The translations under genes and the position numbers were made by a program. A model generated the notes under the pieces. That model had not been told where the DNA came from and searched no databases. It saw nothing but the letters and a program-made list of their open reading frames with translations. This document shows, in pieces, positions 1 through 9,289 of a stretch of 64,000 nt of DNA. Each line of letters begins with the position of its first letter. Positions within the stretch are counted from its first letter, which is position 1. The stretch is taken from positions 3,153,501 through 3,217,500 of the forward strand of contig NZ_CP012830.1 in the NCBI RefSeq assembly GCF_001307155.1, read 5' to 3'. Source of the stretch: Pseudomonas fluorescens (GTDB taxonomy: Bacteria; Pseudomonadota; Gammaproteobacteria; Pseudomonadales; Pseudomonadaceae).

Positions 1-974
1 TTGAGTACATGACTGGCCAGCAGCTCGATGTCGTCACGGCGCTCGCGTAGCGGCGGGACGCGCAACTCGATGACATTCAGCCGATAGTACAAATCCTGCC
101 GAAAGCGCCCAGCGGCCACTTCGGCGTCCAGATCCCTGTGGGTCGCACAGAGTATTCGCACATTAATGATGGCTTCCTGCTGTCCGCCGATGCTGCGTAC
201 CGCCTTCTCCTGAATCGCGCGCAGCAACTTGACCTGCATCGCCAGCGGCAAGTCGGCCACTTCATCGAGAAACAACGTCCCACCGTTAGCCGCCTGGAAC
301 AGCCCGGGTTTGTCTTCGATGGCGCCGCTGAAACTGCCTTTGCGATGACCGAAAAACTCGCTTTCCATCAATTCGGACGGAATTGCCCCGCAGTTGACCG
401 GCACAAATGGCTGGCCACTGCGTGGACCTTGTTCATGAATCAGTCGGGCGACCAGCTCCTTTCCACTGCCGGATTCGCCGCTGATGTACACCGGTGCCTG
501 GCTGCGCGCCAGTTTGTCGATTTGTGTGCGCAGGTTGCGCATGGGCACTGAGTCGCCGAGCAGCCGGCGATCGATGGCACTGGCAGCGTCGCCCGCGACC
601 GGCAAGCGCAGGGCGCTGACCACCAGCTCGCGCAGTCGGGTGAGGTTCACCGGTTTGGTCAGGAAGTCGAAGGCACCGGCTTTCAGCGCGTTGATGGCGG
701 TATCAAGGCTGCCATAAGCGGTGATCATCGCCACAGGCACGTAGGGATGGGTCAGCTGAATGTGCTGCACCAGCTCCAGGCCGGTACCGTCGGGCAACCG
801 CATATCGGTCAGGCACAGGTCGAACCGCTCCTGGGCCAGCAACGACCGCGCTTCGCCGACATTACGCGCGCTCAGCGTATCGAGTTTCATTCGGCCGAGG
901 GTGATTTCCAGAAGTTCGCGAATATCCGGTTCGTCATCGACGATCAGGACTTTTTGCCGTGGGCTTGTCTTCAA
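1..974 (-). CDS. pilR: Type IV pilus sigma-54 response regulator PilR (3' part cut by window edge)
   Basis: NtrC-type activator of pilA transcription; phosphorylated by PilS. About 324 codons are visible. Receiver domain at residues ~8-120 with acidic pair DD(E) near 13-15 and phospho-acceptor Asp57 (LTDMRLPDG). The sigma-54 AAA+ domain follows, with Walker A GESGSGKE and Walker B GGTLFLDE. The C-terminal Fis-type HTH lies beyond base 1. The start is taken as TTG at 974 (product begins MKTSPRQKVLIVDDE), which overlaps the pilS stop as TTGA and implies translational coupling. Odd: the sigma-54 contact loop reads GSFSGA instead of GAFTGA. Identity is firm from domain order and the PilS neighbour. 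Confidence 0.93.
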   Translation of the reverse strand, partial: MKTSPRQKVLIVDDEPDIRELLEITLGRMKLDTLSARNVGEARSLLAQERFDLCLTDMRLPDGTGLELVQHIQLTHPYVPVAMITAYGSLDTAINALKAGAFDFLTKPVNLTRLRELVVSALRLPVAGDAASAIDRRLLGDSVPMRNLRTQIDKLARSQAPVYISGESGSGKELVARLIHEQGPRSGQPFVPVNCGAIPSELMESEFFGHRKGSFSGAIEDKPGLFQAANGGTLFLDEVADLPLAMQVKLLRAIQEKAVRSIGGQQEAIINVRILCATHRDLDAEVAAGRFRQDLYYRLNVIELRVPPLRERRDDIELLASHVL

Positions 975-2560
975 CTTTGTTTCCGTCCGTGAGCAAAGGT
1001 GATGCGAAAGCAGCCGCCGCCTTGGCGTGGTTTGAAGTCTAGGCGGGCCTGGTTGCTTTCGCACAGCTCACGGGACAGATAGAGACCCAGGCCAGTACCC
1101 TGGCTACTGGTGGTGAAGAACGGTTCGAACAAATGTGCTTGCTGCTCCGCTGAAACGCCGGGCCCATTGTCCAGCACATCCAGGGTTGGAAGCTGACTGT
1201 CGGGGTCGATAAACAGCGTGAGCCAGACTTCGGCCTGTTCATGCGCAAGGGCGCTGTGGCGCCAGGCATTGCGCAACAGGTTATCGAGCACCTGAGTCAG
1301 TTGGTCTGGGTCTATCAAGGTGGTGAAGGGGCCTGGTCCGGCGTTCAGATGAATCTGTTGGCGATCCGTTGCTCCTTCGCGCACCGTGCACACGAACTGC
1401 TCCAGCCACTGCTTCAAGTCGAGCCGTTGCGGTACGACTTGCTGGCGCCGTGAAAGCTGCAGGACGTTTTCTATCACTCGGTTCATGCGTTGAGAATGGT
1501 CCTGAATAATCTGCGTCAGACGCCGGTCGGCGCCGATCAGTTCCTCAGACTCGTTCAGCAACTGCGCCGCATGGCTGATGGCACCCAATGGGTTGCGGAT
1601 TTCATGGGCAATGCCTGCGGTCAGCCGCCCCAGTGCTGCAAGCTTGAGTTGCTGGGCTTGTTGCGCGACCTGGGCAAGGTCTTCGAGAAATACCAGGGTC
1701 TGGCGTTGTTCGTTCAGGCCCAGCGCGATGAAGCTCGGTTGCAGTTCCAGGCCAGTGCGGGCGACTTTCAGGCTTTGTGGGCGCAAGGTCGGGTTGTTGA
1801 ACCAGAGTTGCAGGCGCTCGACCAAGGCTGTCGAATAATCGTCGATGAGTTGGCCGTCGAGGTGTGTCTGGCCAAACAGACTCAAGGCGCTGTGATTGGC
1901 CAACTGAACCCGGCGCTCACTGTCGAGTACCAGGATGCCGGTGCGCATGCGTTGCAGGATCAGCGCATTGAGCGCTTCCAGGCTGACCACTTCGCTGGCG
2001 CGCTGCTGGGCCAGACTCTCGCTGACCTCCAGTTGTCGGGTCAGGCCTTGCACCAGCAAGGCTGCGGCAAAGCACAGGGCGCCCAGGGTGCCGGCTTGCA
2101 AGTAGTGATTGGCGCCAGTCGGGTGGCTGCCGCTCAGGGAGAAAGTCAGGGAAATGATACCGATGGCGGCGACTGCCGCGAGCAGCAGGCCGATGCGCCG
2201 GCGCAGCAGTGTATTGCCGATCGCCACGGACACGATCAGCAGATTGCCGATGGCGCTGGGGACGCCACCTGCGGCATAGAACAGCACTGATAACAGCAGG
2301 ATATCAACCAGCGTGAGGCCGAAGATCTGTGCGGGTTGTCTGGGGTTTCCCGCAAATACCACCAGCAGGATATTCAGAATCAGGTACAACCAACTGCCAT
2401 TGCGCAGCAGGTCGTCGTTGGTGAACTCCAGCAACTGGTTGTCCATGTTGCTGGAGATCAGCAGCACCAGAAGGAGGCCGATGCTTAAACGGTAGAGATG
2501 ATAGAGGCGCAGCAGTCGCTGGGCCTGTTTGTCGCCAGGGCTCGAGATCTCAGCGATCAC
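971..2560 (-). CDS. pilS: Sensor histidine kinase PilS
   Basis: Inner-membrane sensor kinase, 529 residues, partner of PilR in control of type IV pilin. The first ~175 residues hold about six hydrophobic segments (near 25-37, 57-70, 83-97, 101-117, 123-141, 157-172), as in PilS. A PAS-like region follows (~195-295), then the H-box AGIAHEIRNPLG with His319, and HATPase motifs DNLLRNAWRH, DNGPGV and GTGLGLYL. Start is GTG at 2560, 11 nt inside the end of the upstream zinc-ribbon gene. The stop overlaps the pilR TTG start. In P. aeruginosa PilS reads pilin levels through its membrane domain; the same role is inferred here. Confidence 0.95.
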   Translation of the reverse strand: MIAEISSPGDKQAQRLLRLYHLYRLSIGLLLVLLISSNMDNQLLEFTNDDLLRNGSWLYLILNILLVVFAGNPRQPAQIFGLTLVDILLLSVLFYAAGGVPSAIGNLLIVSVAIGNTLLRRRIGLLLAAVAAIGIISLTFSLSGSHPTGANHYLQAGTLGALCFAAALLVQGLTRQLEVSESLAQQRASEVVSLEALNALILQRMRTGILVLDSERRVQLANHSALSLFGQTHLDGQLIDDYSTALVERLQLWFNNPTLRPQSLKVARTGLELQPSFIALGLNEQRQTLVFLEDLAQVAQQAQQLKLAALGRLTAGIAHEIRNPLGAISHAAQLLNESEELIGADRRLTQIIQDHSQRMNRVIENVLQLSRRQQVVPQRLDLKQWLEQFVCTVREGATDRQQIHLNAGPGPFTTLIDPDQLTQVLDNLLRNAWRHSALAHEQAEVWLTLFIDPDSQLPTLDVLDNGPGVSAEQQAHLFEPFFTTSSQGTGLGLYLSRELCESNQARLDFKPRQGGGCFRITFAHGRKQS

Positions 2561-2783
2561 GTGAACTCGGGCCTTGCTCGAGGTGAGCCTGGCTGCAATA
2601 CCACTGTTGTTGAAGGCTCAGCGCGCGGTCGCGTGGCAGGTGTACGCCGCAATGGGCGCAGCGAACCATGGGCGGTGCATCGAGTTCGCTGGACGTATGG
2701 GAGGTTTCGTCTGGGCGCTTGAACTTGCGCCAGAACCATACTGCTGCAGCAATCAGGGCAATCCAGAACAGTAAACGAAGCAT
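2550..2783 (-). CDS. Small membrane-anchored zinc-ribbon protein, PP0621 family
   Basis: 77 residues. One N-terminal hydrophobic helix (~2-18) is followed by a basic stretch (WRKFKRP). A cytoplasmic zinc-ribbon-like pair comes next: CAHCGVHLPRD (Cys43 and Cys46) and a later YCSQAHLEQG element. The family is conserved in Pseudomonas next to pilS and has no known function that I can name. The gene overlaps pilS by 11 nt, so the two are probably co-translated. A role in PilS/PilR signalling is only suggested by position. Confidence 0.8.
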   Translation of the reverse strand: MLRLLFWIALIAAAVWFWRKFKRPDETSHTSSELDAPPMVRCAHCGVHLPRDRALSLQQQWYCSQAHLEQGPSSRDR

Positions 2784-2863
2784 GATGAACCGCTTTGCAA
2801 TGAATAATCCGGCAGTTTAGCCAAGGACTGGAGAAGCGCACAGCGCAATAAAACGCGGGCATA

Positions 2864-2893
2864 AAAAAGGGAGACTCGAAAGTCTCCCTTTTT
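2864..2893 (-). terminator. Terminator downstream of bamD
   Basis: Perfect 13-bp inverted repeat: left arm 2864-2876, CGAA tetraloop, right arm 2881-2893. The arms start with A5 and end with T5, so it can terminate on either strand. It lies between the bamD stop (2908) and the PP0621-family gene, separating bamD from the pilSR unit. Confidence 0.88.
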
Positions 2894-2907
2894 GGTGCCC
2901 CAAGGTG

Positions 2908-3924
2908 TCAGTCGAACACACCGAAGGTCAGGCGGCTGAACCATGAGCGGTCGCTGCTTTTGCCTTCGGCCTCGTGCGGCTGTTCTTCAACCGCATCGCC
3001 TTCTTTAGGCTTGAGCTCGGCAGGGATCGCGTCCTTGGCATCCTGGAACTGCTTCATCACGTCCTGGTTGGCGCGGGTTTCGCCCGGCGGCAGCGGTGGG
3101 CGGGACTCGATCAGGCCCAGAGTGGCCTTGCTCAGCCACGAACGGTTGTCGGCTTCGGCAACGCGTGGTACGAACTGACCGTCGACCAGGGTCGGGTGGT
3201 TCGGGTAGTTGAGCTTCAGGGTTTCGAGGCTGGTGTTGGCCAGTTCGTCCAGGTGCAGGCGCTGGTAGGACTCGACCATCACCGCCAGGCCGTCACCGAC
3301 CGAAGGGGTTTCCTGGAAGTTTTCCACTACATAACGACCACGGTTGGCTGCTGCAACGTACGCCTGACGGGTCAGGTAGTAGTCGGCTACGTGAATCTCG
3401 TAGGACGCCAGCAGGTTGCGCAGATAAATCATGCGCTGCTTGGCGTCTGGCGCGTAGCGGCTGTTCGGGTAACGGCTGGTGAGCTGGGCGAACTCGTTGT
3501 AGGAGTCACGTGCGGCGCCCGGGTCACGCTTGGTCATGTCCAGCGGCAGGAAGCGCGCCAGCAGGCCGACGTCCTGGTCAAAGGAGGTCAGGCCCTTGAG
3601 GTAGTACGCATAGTCGACGTTCGGGTGCTGCGGGTGCAGGCGGATAAAACGCTCGGCGGCAGACTTGGCAGCCTCCGGCTCGGCGTTCTTGTAGTTCGCA
3701 TAAATCAGTTCGAGTTGAGCCTGATCAGCATAGCGGCCGAACGGATAACGCGATTCCAGAGCCTTCAACTTGGCGGTGGCGCTGGTATAGCTATTGTTAT
3801 CCAGATCGTGCTGGGCCTGCTGGTACAGCTCGACCTCGCTCAGGTTTTCGTCGACGACTTCCTTCGATGAGCAAGCAGCGGTCAATGCGAGGATGGCGAT
3901 CAGCAGCAGGTGTTTCACTTGCAT
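2908..3924 (-). CDS. bamD: Outer-membrane assembly lipoprotein BamD (ComL)
   Basis: Essential lipoprotein of the BAM complex, binding BamA on the periplasmic face of the outer membrane and helping insert beta-barrel proteins. 338 residues from ATG 3924. A longer in-frame reading to 4029 would put non-signal sequence before the lipoprotein signal and is rejected. Signal peptide with lipobox LTAAC (Cys18), then tetratricopeptide helices (e.g. [20 protein letters not shown]). The acidic C-terminal tail after ~300 is longer than in enteric BamD. Divergent from rluD, as in other pseudomonads. Confidence 0.96.
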   Translation of the reverse strand: MQVKHLLLIAILALTAACSSKEVVDENLSEVELYQQAQHDLDNNSYTSATAKLKALESRYPFGRYADQAQLELIYANYKNAEPEAAKSAAERFIRLHPQHPNVDYAYYLKGLTSFDQDVGLLARFLPLDMTKRDPGAARDSYNEFAQLTSRYPNSRYAPDAKQRMIYLRNLLASYEIHVADYYLTRQAYVAAANRGRYVVENFQETPSVGDGLAVMVESYQRLHLDELANTSLETLKLNYPNHPTLVDGQFVPRVAEADNRSWLSKATLGLIESRPPLPPGETRANQDVMKQFQDAKDAIPAELKPKEGDAVEEQPHEAEGKSSDRSWFSRLTFGVFD

Positions 3925-3951
3925 GGCGGCTTGCGTCCCTATGACGGCCGC

Positions 3952-3980
3952 TGTCTTGGGCGGGGCCGTCCTGTTATGAT
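3952..3980 (+). promoter_or_regulatory. Candidate sigma-70 promoter for rluD-pgeF
   Basis: A near-consensus -10 TATGAT lies at 3975-3980, about 95 nt before the rluD start in the bamD/rluD divergent gap. The sequence 17 nt upstream (TGTCTT at 3952-3957) is a poor -35. Supported mainly by the -10 and by position. Confidence 0.4.
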
Positions 3981-4076
3981 GAGTGCCCCGTTGAAAAGCC
4001 TCGGGGCAAAAGACGCCGTATTTAACCACAAGCGCGCAGCCGAAACCAAAGGCTGTAGCCGACGCCTAGTCTGAGC

Positions 4077-5039
4077 ATGTCCGATAAAATTGAACTTCGC
4101 GCAGAGGTGCCGTCCGAACTGGGCGGCCAACGCCTCGATCAAGTCGCCGCACAATTATTCGCTGAGCACTCGCGCTCGCGCCTTTCCGCCTGGATCAAAG
4201 ACGGCCGCCTGACTGTGGATGGAGCGGTTATCCGCCCGCGAGACATCGTCCACGGCGGCGCCATTCTTGAACTCACTGCCGAGCAGGAAGCTCAGGGCGA
4301 ATGGATCGCTCAAGACATCGAGCTGGACATCGTCTATGAAGATGACGACATCCTGGTGATCAACAAGCCTGCGGGCCTGGTGGTGCATCCTGCCGCCGGT
4401 CACGCCGACGGCACCTTGCTCAACGCCTTGCTGCACCACGTGCCGGACATCATCAATGTGCCGCGCGCCGGTATCGTGCACCGTCTGGACAAGGACACCA
4501 CCGGTCTGATGGTGGTGGCCAAGACCATTCAGGCGCAGACGCAGCTGGTTACGCAGTTGCAGAGCCGCAGCGTCAGCCGGATCTACGAATGCATCGTGAT
4601 CGGCGTGGTCACTGCCGGCGGCAAGATCAACGCGCCGATCGGTCGTCACGGCCAGCAACGCCAGCGCATGGCGGTGATGGAAGGTGGCAAGCAGGCGGTC
4701 AGTCATTACCGCGTGCTCGAGCGTTTCCGCTCCCACACTCACGTGCGGGTCAAGCTGGAAACCGGTCGTACGCACCAGATTCGCGTGCACATGGCCCACA
4801 TCAACTTCCCGTTGGTCGGAGATCCTGCCTACGGCGGTCGCTTCCGTATTCCGCCGGCAGCCAGTGTGACCATGGTTGAATCGCTGAAACATTTCCCGCG
4901 TCAGGCGCTGCATGCGCGTTTCCTGGAACTGGATCATCCGACCACCGGTAAGCGCATGAGCTGGGAATCGCCACTGCCGGACGATTTCGTCTGGTTGCTG
5001 TCGCTGCTCAAGCAAGACCGTGAGGCGTTCATCGGATGA
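4077..5039 (+). CDS. rluD: 23S rRNA pseudouridine synthase RluD
   Basis: Makes pseudouridines 1911, 1915 and 1917 in helix 69 of 23S rRNA. 320 residues. N-terminal S4-like RNA-binding domain at ~15-75. Catalytic domain with HRLDKDTTGLMV, catalytic Asp138. INKPAGLVVHP near 95-104 and the late motif GRTHQIRVH are typical of the RluA/RluC/RluD family. RluD is chosen over RluA or RluC by length and by the adjacent bamD and pgeF genes. The stop overlaps the pgeF start (ATGA), so the two are translationally coupled. Confidence 0.95.
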   Translation: MSDKIELRAEVPSELGGQRLDQVAAQLFAEHSRSRLSAWIKDGRLTVDGAVIRPRDIVHGGAILELTAEQEAQGEWIAQDIELDIVYEDDDILVINKPAGLVVHPAAGHADGTLLNALLHHVPDIINVPRAGIVHRLDKDTTGLMVVAKTIQAQTQLVTQLQSRSVSRIYECIVIGVVTAGGKINAPIGRHGQQRQRMAVMEGGKQAVSHYRVLERFRSHTHVRVKLETGRTHQIRVHMAHINFPLVGDPAYGGRFRIPPAASVTMVESLKHFPRQALHARFLELDHPTTGKRMSWESPLPDDFVWLLSLLKQDREAFIG

Positions 5040-5761
5040 ATGACTGGCTGATTCCTGACTGGCCCGCGCCGGCCGGGGTAAAAGCCTGCGTCACCACCCG
5101 GGCGGGCGGCGTCAGTCTGGCGCCGTTCGACAGCCTCAATCTGGGCGATCACGTCGACGACAACCCTGAAGCGGTTGCCGAGAACCGCCGTCGCCTCACC
5201 GATCATTTCTCTATTCAACCGGCCTGGTTGCAACAGGTTCACGGAGTTACCGTGGCCTATGCCGACCCGACTGCAGTGGCGACGGCCGATGCCAGCTGGA
5301 CGGCCACGCCGGGCATCGCCTGTACTGCAATGACGGCGGATTGTCTGCCAGCGTTGTTCTGTGATCGCGCTGGCACCCGTGTCGCTGCCGCTCACGCCGG
5401 TTGGCGCGGTCTGGCGGCGGGTGTGCTGGAGGCCACCGTCGAAAGCCTGGCCGTAGACCCTGCCGAGGTGCTGGTCTGGCTCGGCCCGGCCATTGGTCCG
5501 AAAGCGTTCGAAGTCGGCCCGGAAGTTCGCGAAGCCTTTGTCCGGCAACTCGCGGAAACCGATCAGGCCTTCGTCCCGAGCCATAACGCCGGCAAGTTAA
5601 TGGCCGACATCTATACGCTGGCGCGCCTGCGCCTGGCAGCCTGCGGTGTTACTGCTGTTTACGGTGGCGGCTTCTGCACCGTGACCGATCCACGCTTCTT
5701 CTCTTACCGCCGCAGTCCGCGCACCGGTCGGTTTGCTTCCCTGGTCTGGCTCGAACGCTAG
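5036..5761 (+). CDS. pgeF: Peptidoglycan editing factor PgeF / multicopper polyphenol oxidase family (YfiH)
   Basis: 241 residues, DUF152 fold. Conserved metal/substrate residues appear in TADCLPALF, HAGWRGLAAGV and the C-terminal GGGFCTVTD...FFSYRR. Members have been described as laccase-like, as purine nucleosidases, and in E. coli as factors preventing misincorporation of serine into muropeptides. The sequence alone does not decide between these. Starts at ATG 5036, overlapping the rluD stop; the two form a conserved pair. Confidence 0.9.
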   Translation: MNDWLIPDWPAPAGVKACVTTRAGGVSLAPFDSLNLGDHVDDNPEAVAENRRRLTDHFSIQPAWLQQVHGVTVAYADPTAVATADASWTATPGIACTAMTADCLPALFCDRAGTRVAAAHAGWRGLAAGVLEATVESLAVDPAEVLVWLGPAIGPKAFEVGPEVREAFVRQLAETDQAFVPSHNAGKLMADIYTLARLRLAACGVTAVYGGGFCTVTDPRFFSYRRSPRTGRFASLVWLER

Positions 5762-5791
5762 ACTTATCTGATCTGCATCAATCAAACGCTG

Positions 5792-5820
5792 CTTGAATCC
5801 TCCAGAATTGACCGCATCTA
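5792..5820 (+). promoter_or_regulatory. Candidate sigma-32 (RpoH) promoter of clpB
   Basis: -35 CTTGAA at 5792-5797, a 15-nt spacer, then CGCATCTA at 5813-5820. This resembles the RpoH pattern CTTGAAA-N11-16-CCCCATnT with a weaker -10. It lies 70 nt upstream of clpB, a classic heat-shock gene. No better sigma-70 pair is seen in the gap. Confidence 0.55.
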
Positions 5821-5890
5821 GTGGGGTATCTGGCAGGTTTCTCTATTTAGGTGTGTCCATCGCTCCGGCCTGCTCAAAGGAAGGTGACCA

Positions 5891-8455
5891 ATGCGTATAG
5901 ACCGTTTAACCAGTAAGTTGCAGTTAGCCTTGTCCGACGCCCAATCCCTGGCTGTCGGCCTCGACCATCCGGGTATTGAACCTGCGCACCTGATGCAAGC
6001 GCTGCTGGAGCAGCAGGGCGGCTCGATCAAGCCGTTGTTGATGCAAGTCGGTTTTGACATCAACAGCCTGCGCAAAGAGTTGAGCAAAGAGCTCGACCGT
6101 CTACCAAAAATCCAGAATCCCACCGGCGACGTAAACATGTCGCAGGACTTGGCACGTCTGCTCAACCAGGCGGATCGCCTGGCTCAACAAAAGGGTGACC
6201 AGTTCATCTCCAGCGAGCTGGTACTGCTCGCCGCCATGGACGAGAACAGCAAGCTTGGCAAGTTGCTGCTCGGTCAGGGCGTCAGCAAGAAAGCCCTGGA
6301 AAACGCGATCAACAACCTGCGCGGCGGCGAAGCGGTGAATGACGCCAACGTCGAGGAGTCGCGTCAGGCGCTGGATAAATACACCATTGACCTGACCAAG
6401 CGCGCCGAAGAAGGCAAGCTCGACCCGGTGATCGGTCGTGACGACGAGATCCGCCGGACCATCCAGGTGTTGCAGCGTCGCACCAAGAACAACCCGGTGC
6501 TGATCGGCGAGCCTGGCGTGGGTAAAACCGCCATCGCCGAAGGCCTGGCCCAGCGCATCATCAACGGCGAAGTGCCGGATGGCCTGAAAAGCAAACGCCT
6601 GCTGTCACTGGACATGGGCGCGCTGATTGCCGGTGCCAAGTACCGTGGCGAGTTCGAAGAGCGCCTGAAATCCCTGCTCAACGAGCTGTCGAAGCAGGAA
6701 GGCCAGATCATCCTGTTCATCGACGAACTGCACACCATGGTCGGCGCCGGTAAAGCCGAAGGCTCGATGGACGCCGGCAACATGCTCAAACCGGCCCTGG
6801 CCCGTGGCGAGCTGCATTGCGTCGGCGCCACCACGCTCAACGAGTATCGCCAATATATCGAGAAGGATGCGGCCCTTGAGCGGCGCTTCCAGAAGGTCTT
6901 GGTGGATGAACCGAGCGAAGAAGACACCATCGCGATCCTGCGTGGTCTGAAAGAGCGCTACGAGGTTCACCACAAGGTGGCGATCACCGACGGCGCTATC
7001 ATTGCGGCGGCCAAGTTGAGCCATCGCTACATTACCGACCGTCAGTTGCCGGACAAGGCTATCGACCTGATCGACGAAGCGGCCAGCCGCATTCGCATGG
7101 AGATCGACTCCAAGCCGGAAGTGCTGGATCGTCTGGAGCGGCGTTTGATTCAACTGAAGGTTGAATCCCAGGCGCTGAAGAAAGAAAGCGACGAAGCGGC
7201 GAAGAAGCGTCTTGAAAAGCTTCAGGAAGAAATCGTTCGTCACGAGCGCGAGTACTCGGACCTCGAAGAAATCTGGAATTCGGAAAAAGCCGAAGTGCAG
7301 GGTTCTGCGCAGATCCAGCAGAAAATCGAACAGTCCCGTCAGGAACTGGAAGCTGCCCGCCGCAAAGGCGACCTAAACCGCATGGCCGAGTTGCAGTACG
7401 GGGTGATCCCGGATCTGGAACGCAGCCTGCAAATGGTCGACCAGCACGGCAAGAGCGAAAACCAGTTGCTGCGCAGCAAGGTGACTGAAGAAGAGATCGC
7501 CGAAGTCGTGTCGAAATGGACCGGTATTCCGGTGTCGAAAATGCTCGAAGGCGAGCGCGACAAGCTGCTGAAGATGGAAAGCCTGTTGCACCAGCGCGTG
7601 ATCGGTCAGAACGAAGCGGTGGTGGCGGTGGCCAACGCCGTGCGCCGTTCGCGTGCCGGGTTGTCCGACCCGAATCGCCCAAGCGGCTCGTTCATGTTCC
7701 TCGGCCCGACCGGTGTCGGTAAAACCGAGTTGTGCAAAGCCTTGGCCGAATTCCTCTTTGATACCGAAGAGGCGATGGTGCGGATCGACATGTCCGAGTT
7801 CATGGAGAAACATTCCGTGGCGCGACTGATCGGTGCGCCACCAGGCTACGTGGGCTATGAGGAGGGCGGTTACCTGACCGAGGCGGTGCGTCGCAAGCCG
7901 TATTCGGTGATCCTTCTGGACGAGGTCGAGAAGGCCCACCCGGACGTGTTCAACGTGCTGCTGCAAGTGCTGGAAGATGGCCGTCTGACCGACAGCCATG
8001 GGCGTACGGTGGATTTCCGCAATACGGTGATCGTCATGACCTCCAACCTGGGCTCGGTGCAGATCCAGGAACTGGTCGGTGATCGTGAAGCGCAGCGTGC
8101 TGCGGTGATGGATGCAGTGTCGACGCACTTCCGTCCGGAGTTCATCAACCGGATCGACGAAGTGGTGATCTTCGAGCCATTGGCACGGGATCAGATTGCC
8201 GGCATTACCGAGATCCAGTTGGGTCGCCTGCGCAGCCGTCTGGCCGAGCGCGAGCTGAAACTGACGCTGAGCAGCGAGGCACTGGATAAGTTGATTGCGG
8301 TGGGTTACGACCCGGTTTATGGCGCACGGCCGCTCAAACGAGCGATCCAGCGCTGGATCGAAAACCCGCTGGCACAGCTGATTCTGGCCGGCAGCTTCCT
8401 GCCGGGCACCACTGTGACGGCCACTGTGGCGAACGACGAAATCGTTTTCAACTGA
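5891..8455 (+). CDS. clpB: ATP-dependent disaggregase ClpB
   Basis: Hsp100 chaperone that threads aggregated proteins through a hexameric pore, working with DnaK. 854 residues, usual length. N-domain repeats at ~1-145. First AAA+ module with Walker A GEPGVGKT (~205). Coiled-coil middle domain at ~400-530, rich in Glu/Lys/Arg. Second AAA+ module with [15 protein letters not shown] (~605) and pore loop GYVGYEEGG. Strong ribosome-binding site AAGGAAGG before ATG 5891. A candidate RpoH promoter precedes it and a strong terminator follows, so it is monocistronic. Confidence 0.98.
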   Translation: MRIDRLTSKLQLALSDAQSLAVGLDHPGIEPAHLMQALLEQQGGSIKPLLMQVGFDINSLRKELSKELDRLPKIQNPTGDVNMSQDLARLLNQADRLAQQKGDQFISSELVLLAAMDENSKLGKLLLGQGVSKKALENAINNLRGGEAVNDANVEESRQALDKYTIDLTKRAEEGKLDPVIGRDDEIRRTIQVLQRRTKNNPVLIGEPGVGKTAIAEGLAQRIINGEVPDGLKSKRLLSLDMGALIAGAKYRGEFEERLKSLLNELSKQEGQIILFIDELHTMVGAGKAEGSMDAGNMLKPALARGELHCVGATTLNEYRQYIEKDAALERRFQKVLVDEPSEEDTIAILRGLKERYEVHHKVAITDGAIIAAAKLSHRYITDRQLPDKAIDLIDEAASRIRMEIDSKPEVLDRLERRLIQLKVESQALKKESDEAAKKRLEKLQEEIVRHEREYSDLEEIWNSEKAEVQGSAQIQQKIEQSRQELEAARRKGDLNRMAELQYGVIPDLERSLQMVDQHGKSENQLLRSKVTEEEIAEVVSKWTGIPVSKMLEGERDKLLKMESLLHQRVIGQNEAVVAVANAVRRSRAGLSDPNRPSGSFMFLGPTGVGKTELCKALAEFLFDTEEAMVRIDMSEFMEKHSVARLIGAPPGYVGYEEGGYLTEAVRRKPYSVILLDEVEKAHPDVFNVLLQVLEDGRLTDSHGRTVDFRNTVIVMTSNLGSVQIQELVGDREAQRAAVMDAVSTHFRPEFINRIDEVVIFEPLARDQIAGITEIQLGRLRSRLAERELKLTLSSEALDKLIAVGYDPVYGARPLKRAIQRWIENPLAQLILAGSFLPGTTVTATVANDEIVFN

Positions 8456-8479
8456 CCGTTCGCTGCACGGTAATGAAGG

Positions 8480-8508
8480 AGGCCCCGCATCGCGGGGCCT
8501 TTTTTTTC
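8480..8508 (+). terminator. Rho-independent terminator of clpB
   Basis: GC-rich 8-bp stem (GGCCCCGC at 8481-8488 with GCGGGGCC at 8492-8499), 3-nt loop, followed by a T8 run. It starts 25 nt after the clpB stop. Confidence 0.95.
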
Positions 8509-8638
8509 TTAGGGTGTTGAACTGTAAGGAAAAGGCTTGTAAAGTGCGCCCCGCAGTAAGTCACCCCAGCGGTTTCTTCTCCCCAAGGAGAAATCTGAAA
8601 TAAGTTGCAAATCATTGTCTTGAAAGCAATTTAGGGGG

Positions 8639-8666
8639 TTGACAGAGGTGCTTAAGATTGTAAAAT
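8639..8666 (+). promoter_or_regulatory. Sigma-70 promoter of the tRNA operon
   Basis: -35 TTGACA at 8639-8644, 16-nt spacer, -10 TAAAAT at 8661-8666. A GC-rich discriminator (AGCGCGCCT) follows, as is common for stringently controlled stable-RNA promoters. The first tRNA starts about 80 nt downstream. The 296-nt stretch 8456-8751 holds only the clpB terminator and this promoter. Confidence 0.8.
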
Positions 8667-8751
8667 AGCGCGCCTCAGACACACGAACGCAGCGATGCGA
8701 ACGGGTCGAAGAGGTGAAGCAAGCTTCACAGTTGTAATTGAAATATGTAGT

Positions 8752-8827
8752 TCCGTGATAGCTCAGTCGGTAGAGCAAATGACTGTTAATCATTGGGTCC
8801 CAGGTTCGAGTCCTGGTCACGGAGCCA
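8752..8827 (+). tRNA. tRNA-Asn (GUU)
   Basis: 76 nt with encoded CCA. Acceptor stem TCCGTGA/TCACGGA, D-loop GCTCAGTCGGTAGAGC, anticodon loop CTGTTAA giving GUU, T-arm GGTTCGAGTCC. First of four tRNAs. Confidence 0.97.
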
Positions 8828-8836
8828 ATTTCAAAC

Positions 8837-8913
8837 CGGGGTATAGCGCAGTCCGGTAGCGCGCCTGCTTTGGGAGCAGGATGTCAGGAGTTCGAATCCC
8901 CTTACCCCGACCA
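8837..8913 (+). tRNA. tRNA-Pro (UGG), copy 1
   Basis: 77 nt with encoded CCA. Acceptor CGGGGTA/TACCCCG, anticodon loop TTTGGGA giving UGG, T-arm AGTTCGAATCC. It lies 9 nt after tRNA-Asn in the same transcript. Its mature sequence is identical to the copy at 9093. Confidence 0.97.
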
Positions 8914-8918
8914 TTTTT

Positions 8919-8994
8919 GGGTCGTTAGCTCAGTTGGTAGAGCAGTTGGCTTTTAACCAATTGGTCGTAGGTTCGAATCCCACACGACCCACCA
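8919..8994 (+). tRNA. tRNA-Lys (UUU)
   Basis: 76 nt with encoded CCA. Acceptor GGGTCGT/ACGACCC, anticodon loop CTTTTAA giving UUU, T-arm GGTTCGAATCC. It lies only 5 nt after tRNA-Pro copy 1. Confidence 0.97.
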
Positions 8995-9059
8995 TTTTTG
9001 AAACCAGTTAGCGCTGGAATCGAATCTTAAGATCAGAGGCCAAAAGCGCTGATCGAAGA

Positions 9060-9091
9060 AGGCGCTCTTTTAAAAGGGTGCCTTTTTTTTA
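9060..9091 (+). terminator. Terminator between tRNA-Lys and the second tRNA-Pro
   Basis: An imperfect inverted repeat (GGCGCTCTTTT against AAAAGGGTGCC, with G-U pairs) is followed by a T8 run. It would end the Asn-Pro-Lys transcript, leaving the second tRNA-Pro dependent on read-through or an undetected promoter. Confidence 0.7.
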
Positions 9092-9092
9092 C

Positions 9093-9169
9093 CGGGGTAT
9101 AGCGCAGTCCGGTAGCGCGCCTGCTTTGGGAGCAGGATGTCAGGAGTTCGAATCCCCTTACCCCGACCA
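9093..9169 (+). tRNA. tRNA-Pro (UGG), copy 2
   Basis: 77 nt, identical in mature sequence to the copy at 8837-8913, including encoded CCA. It starts directly after a terminator-like hairpin and T-tract and has its own terminator 6 nt downstream. This looks like a local duplication of tRNA-Pro. Confidence 0.97.
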
Positions 9170-9175
9170 TATTAA

Positions 9176-9210
9176 AAATCCTCGTATCGAAAGATACGGG
9201 GATTTTTTTT
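9176..9210 (+). terminator. Terminator after the second tRNA-Pro
   Basis: A 12-bp stem with one G-U pair (AATCCTCGTATC against GATACGGGGATT), GAAA loop at 9189-9192, followed by T8. Confidence 0.92.
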
Positions 9211-9289
9211 GCCTGCTGAAATCCGGTATCGCTACAAATGATCGTTCCCACGCACTCGTAGGAACGATCAATTAACGGACGAGAGGATC

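Noticed and set aside
4155..5015. 286-codon minus-strand open frame opposite rluD
   Set aside because: Antisense shadow; rluD on the plus strand has complete catalytic motifs.
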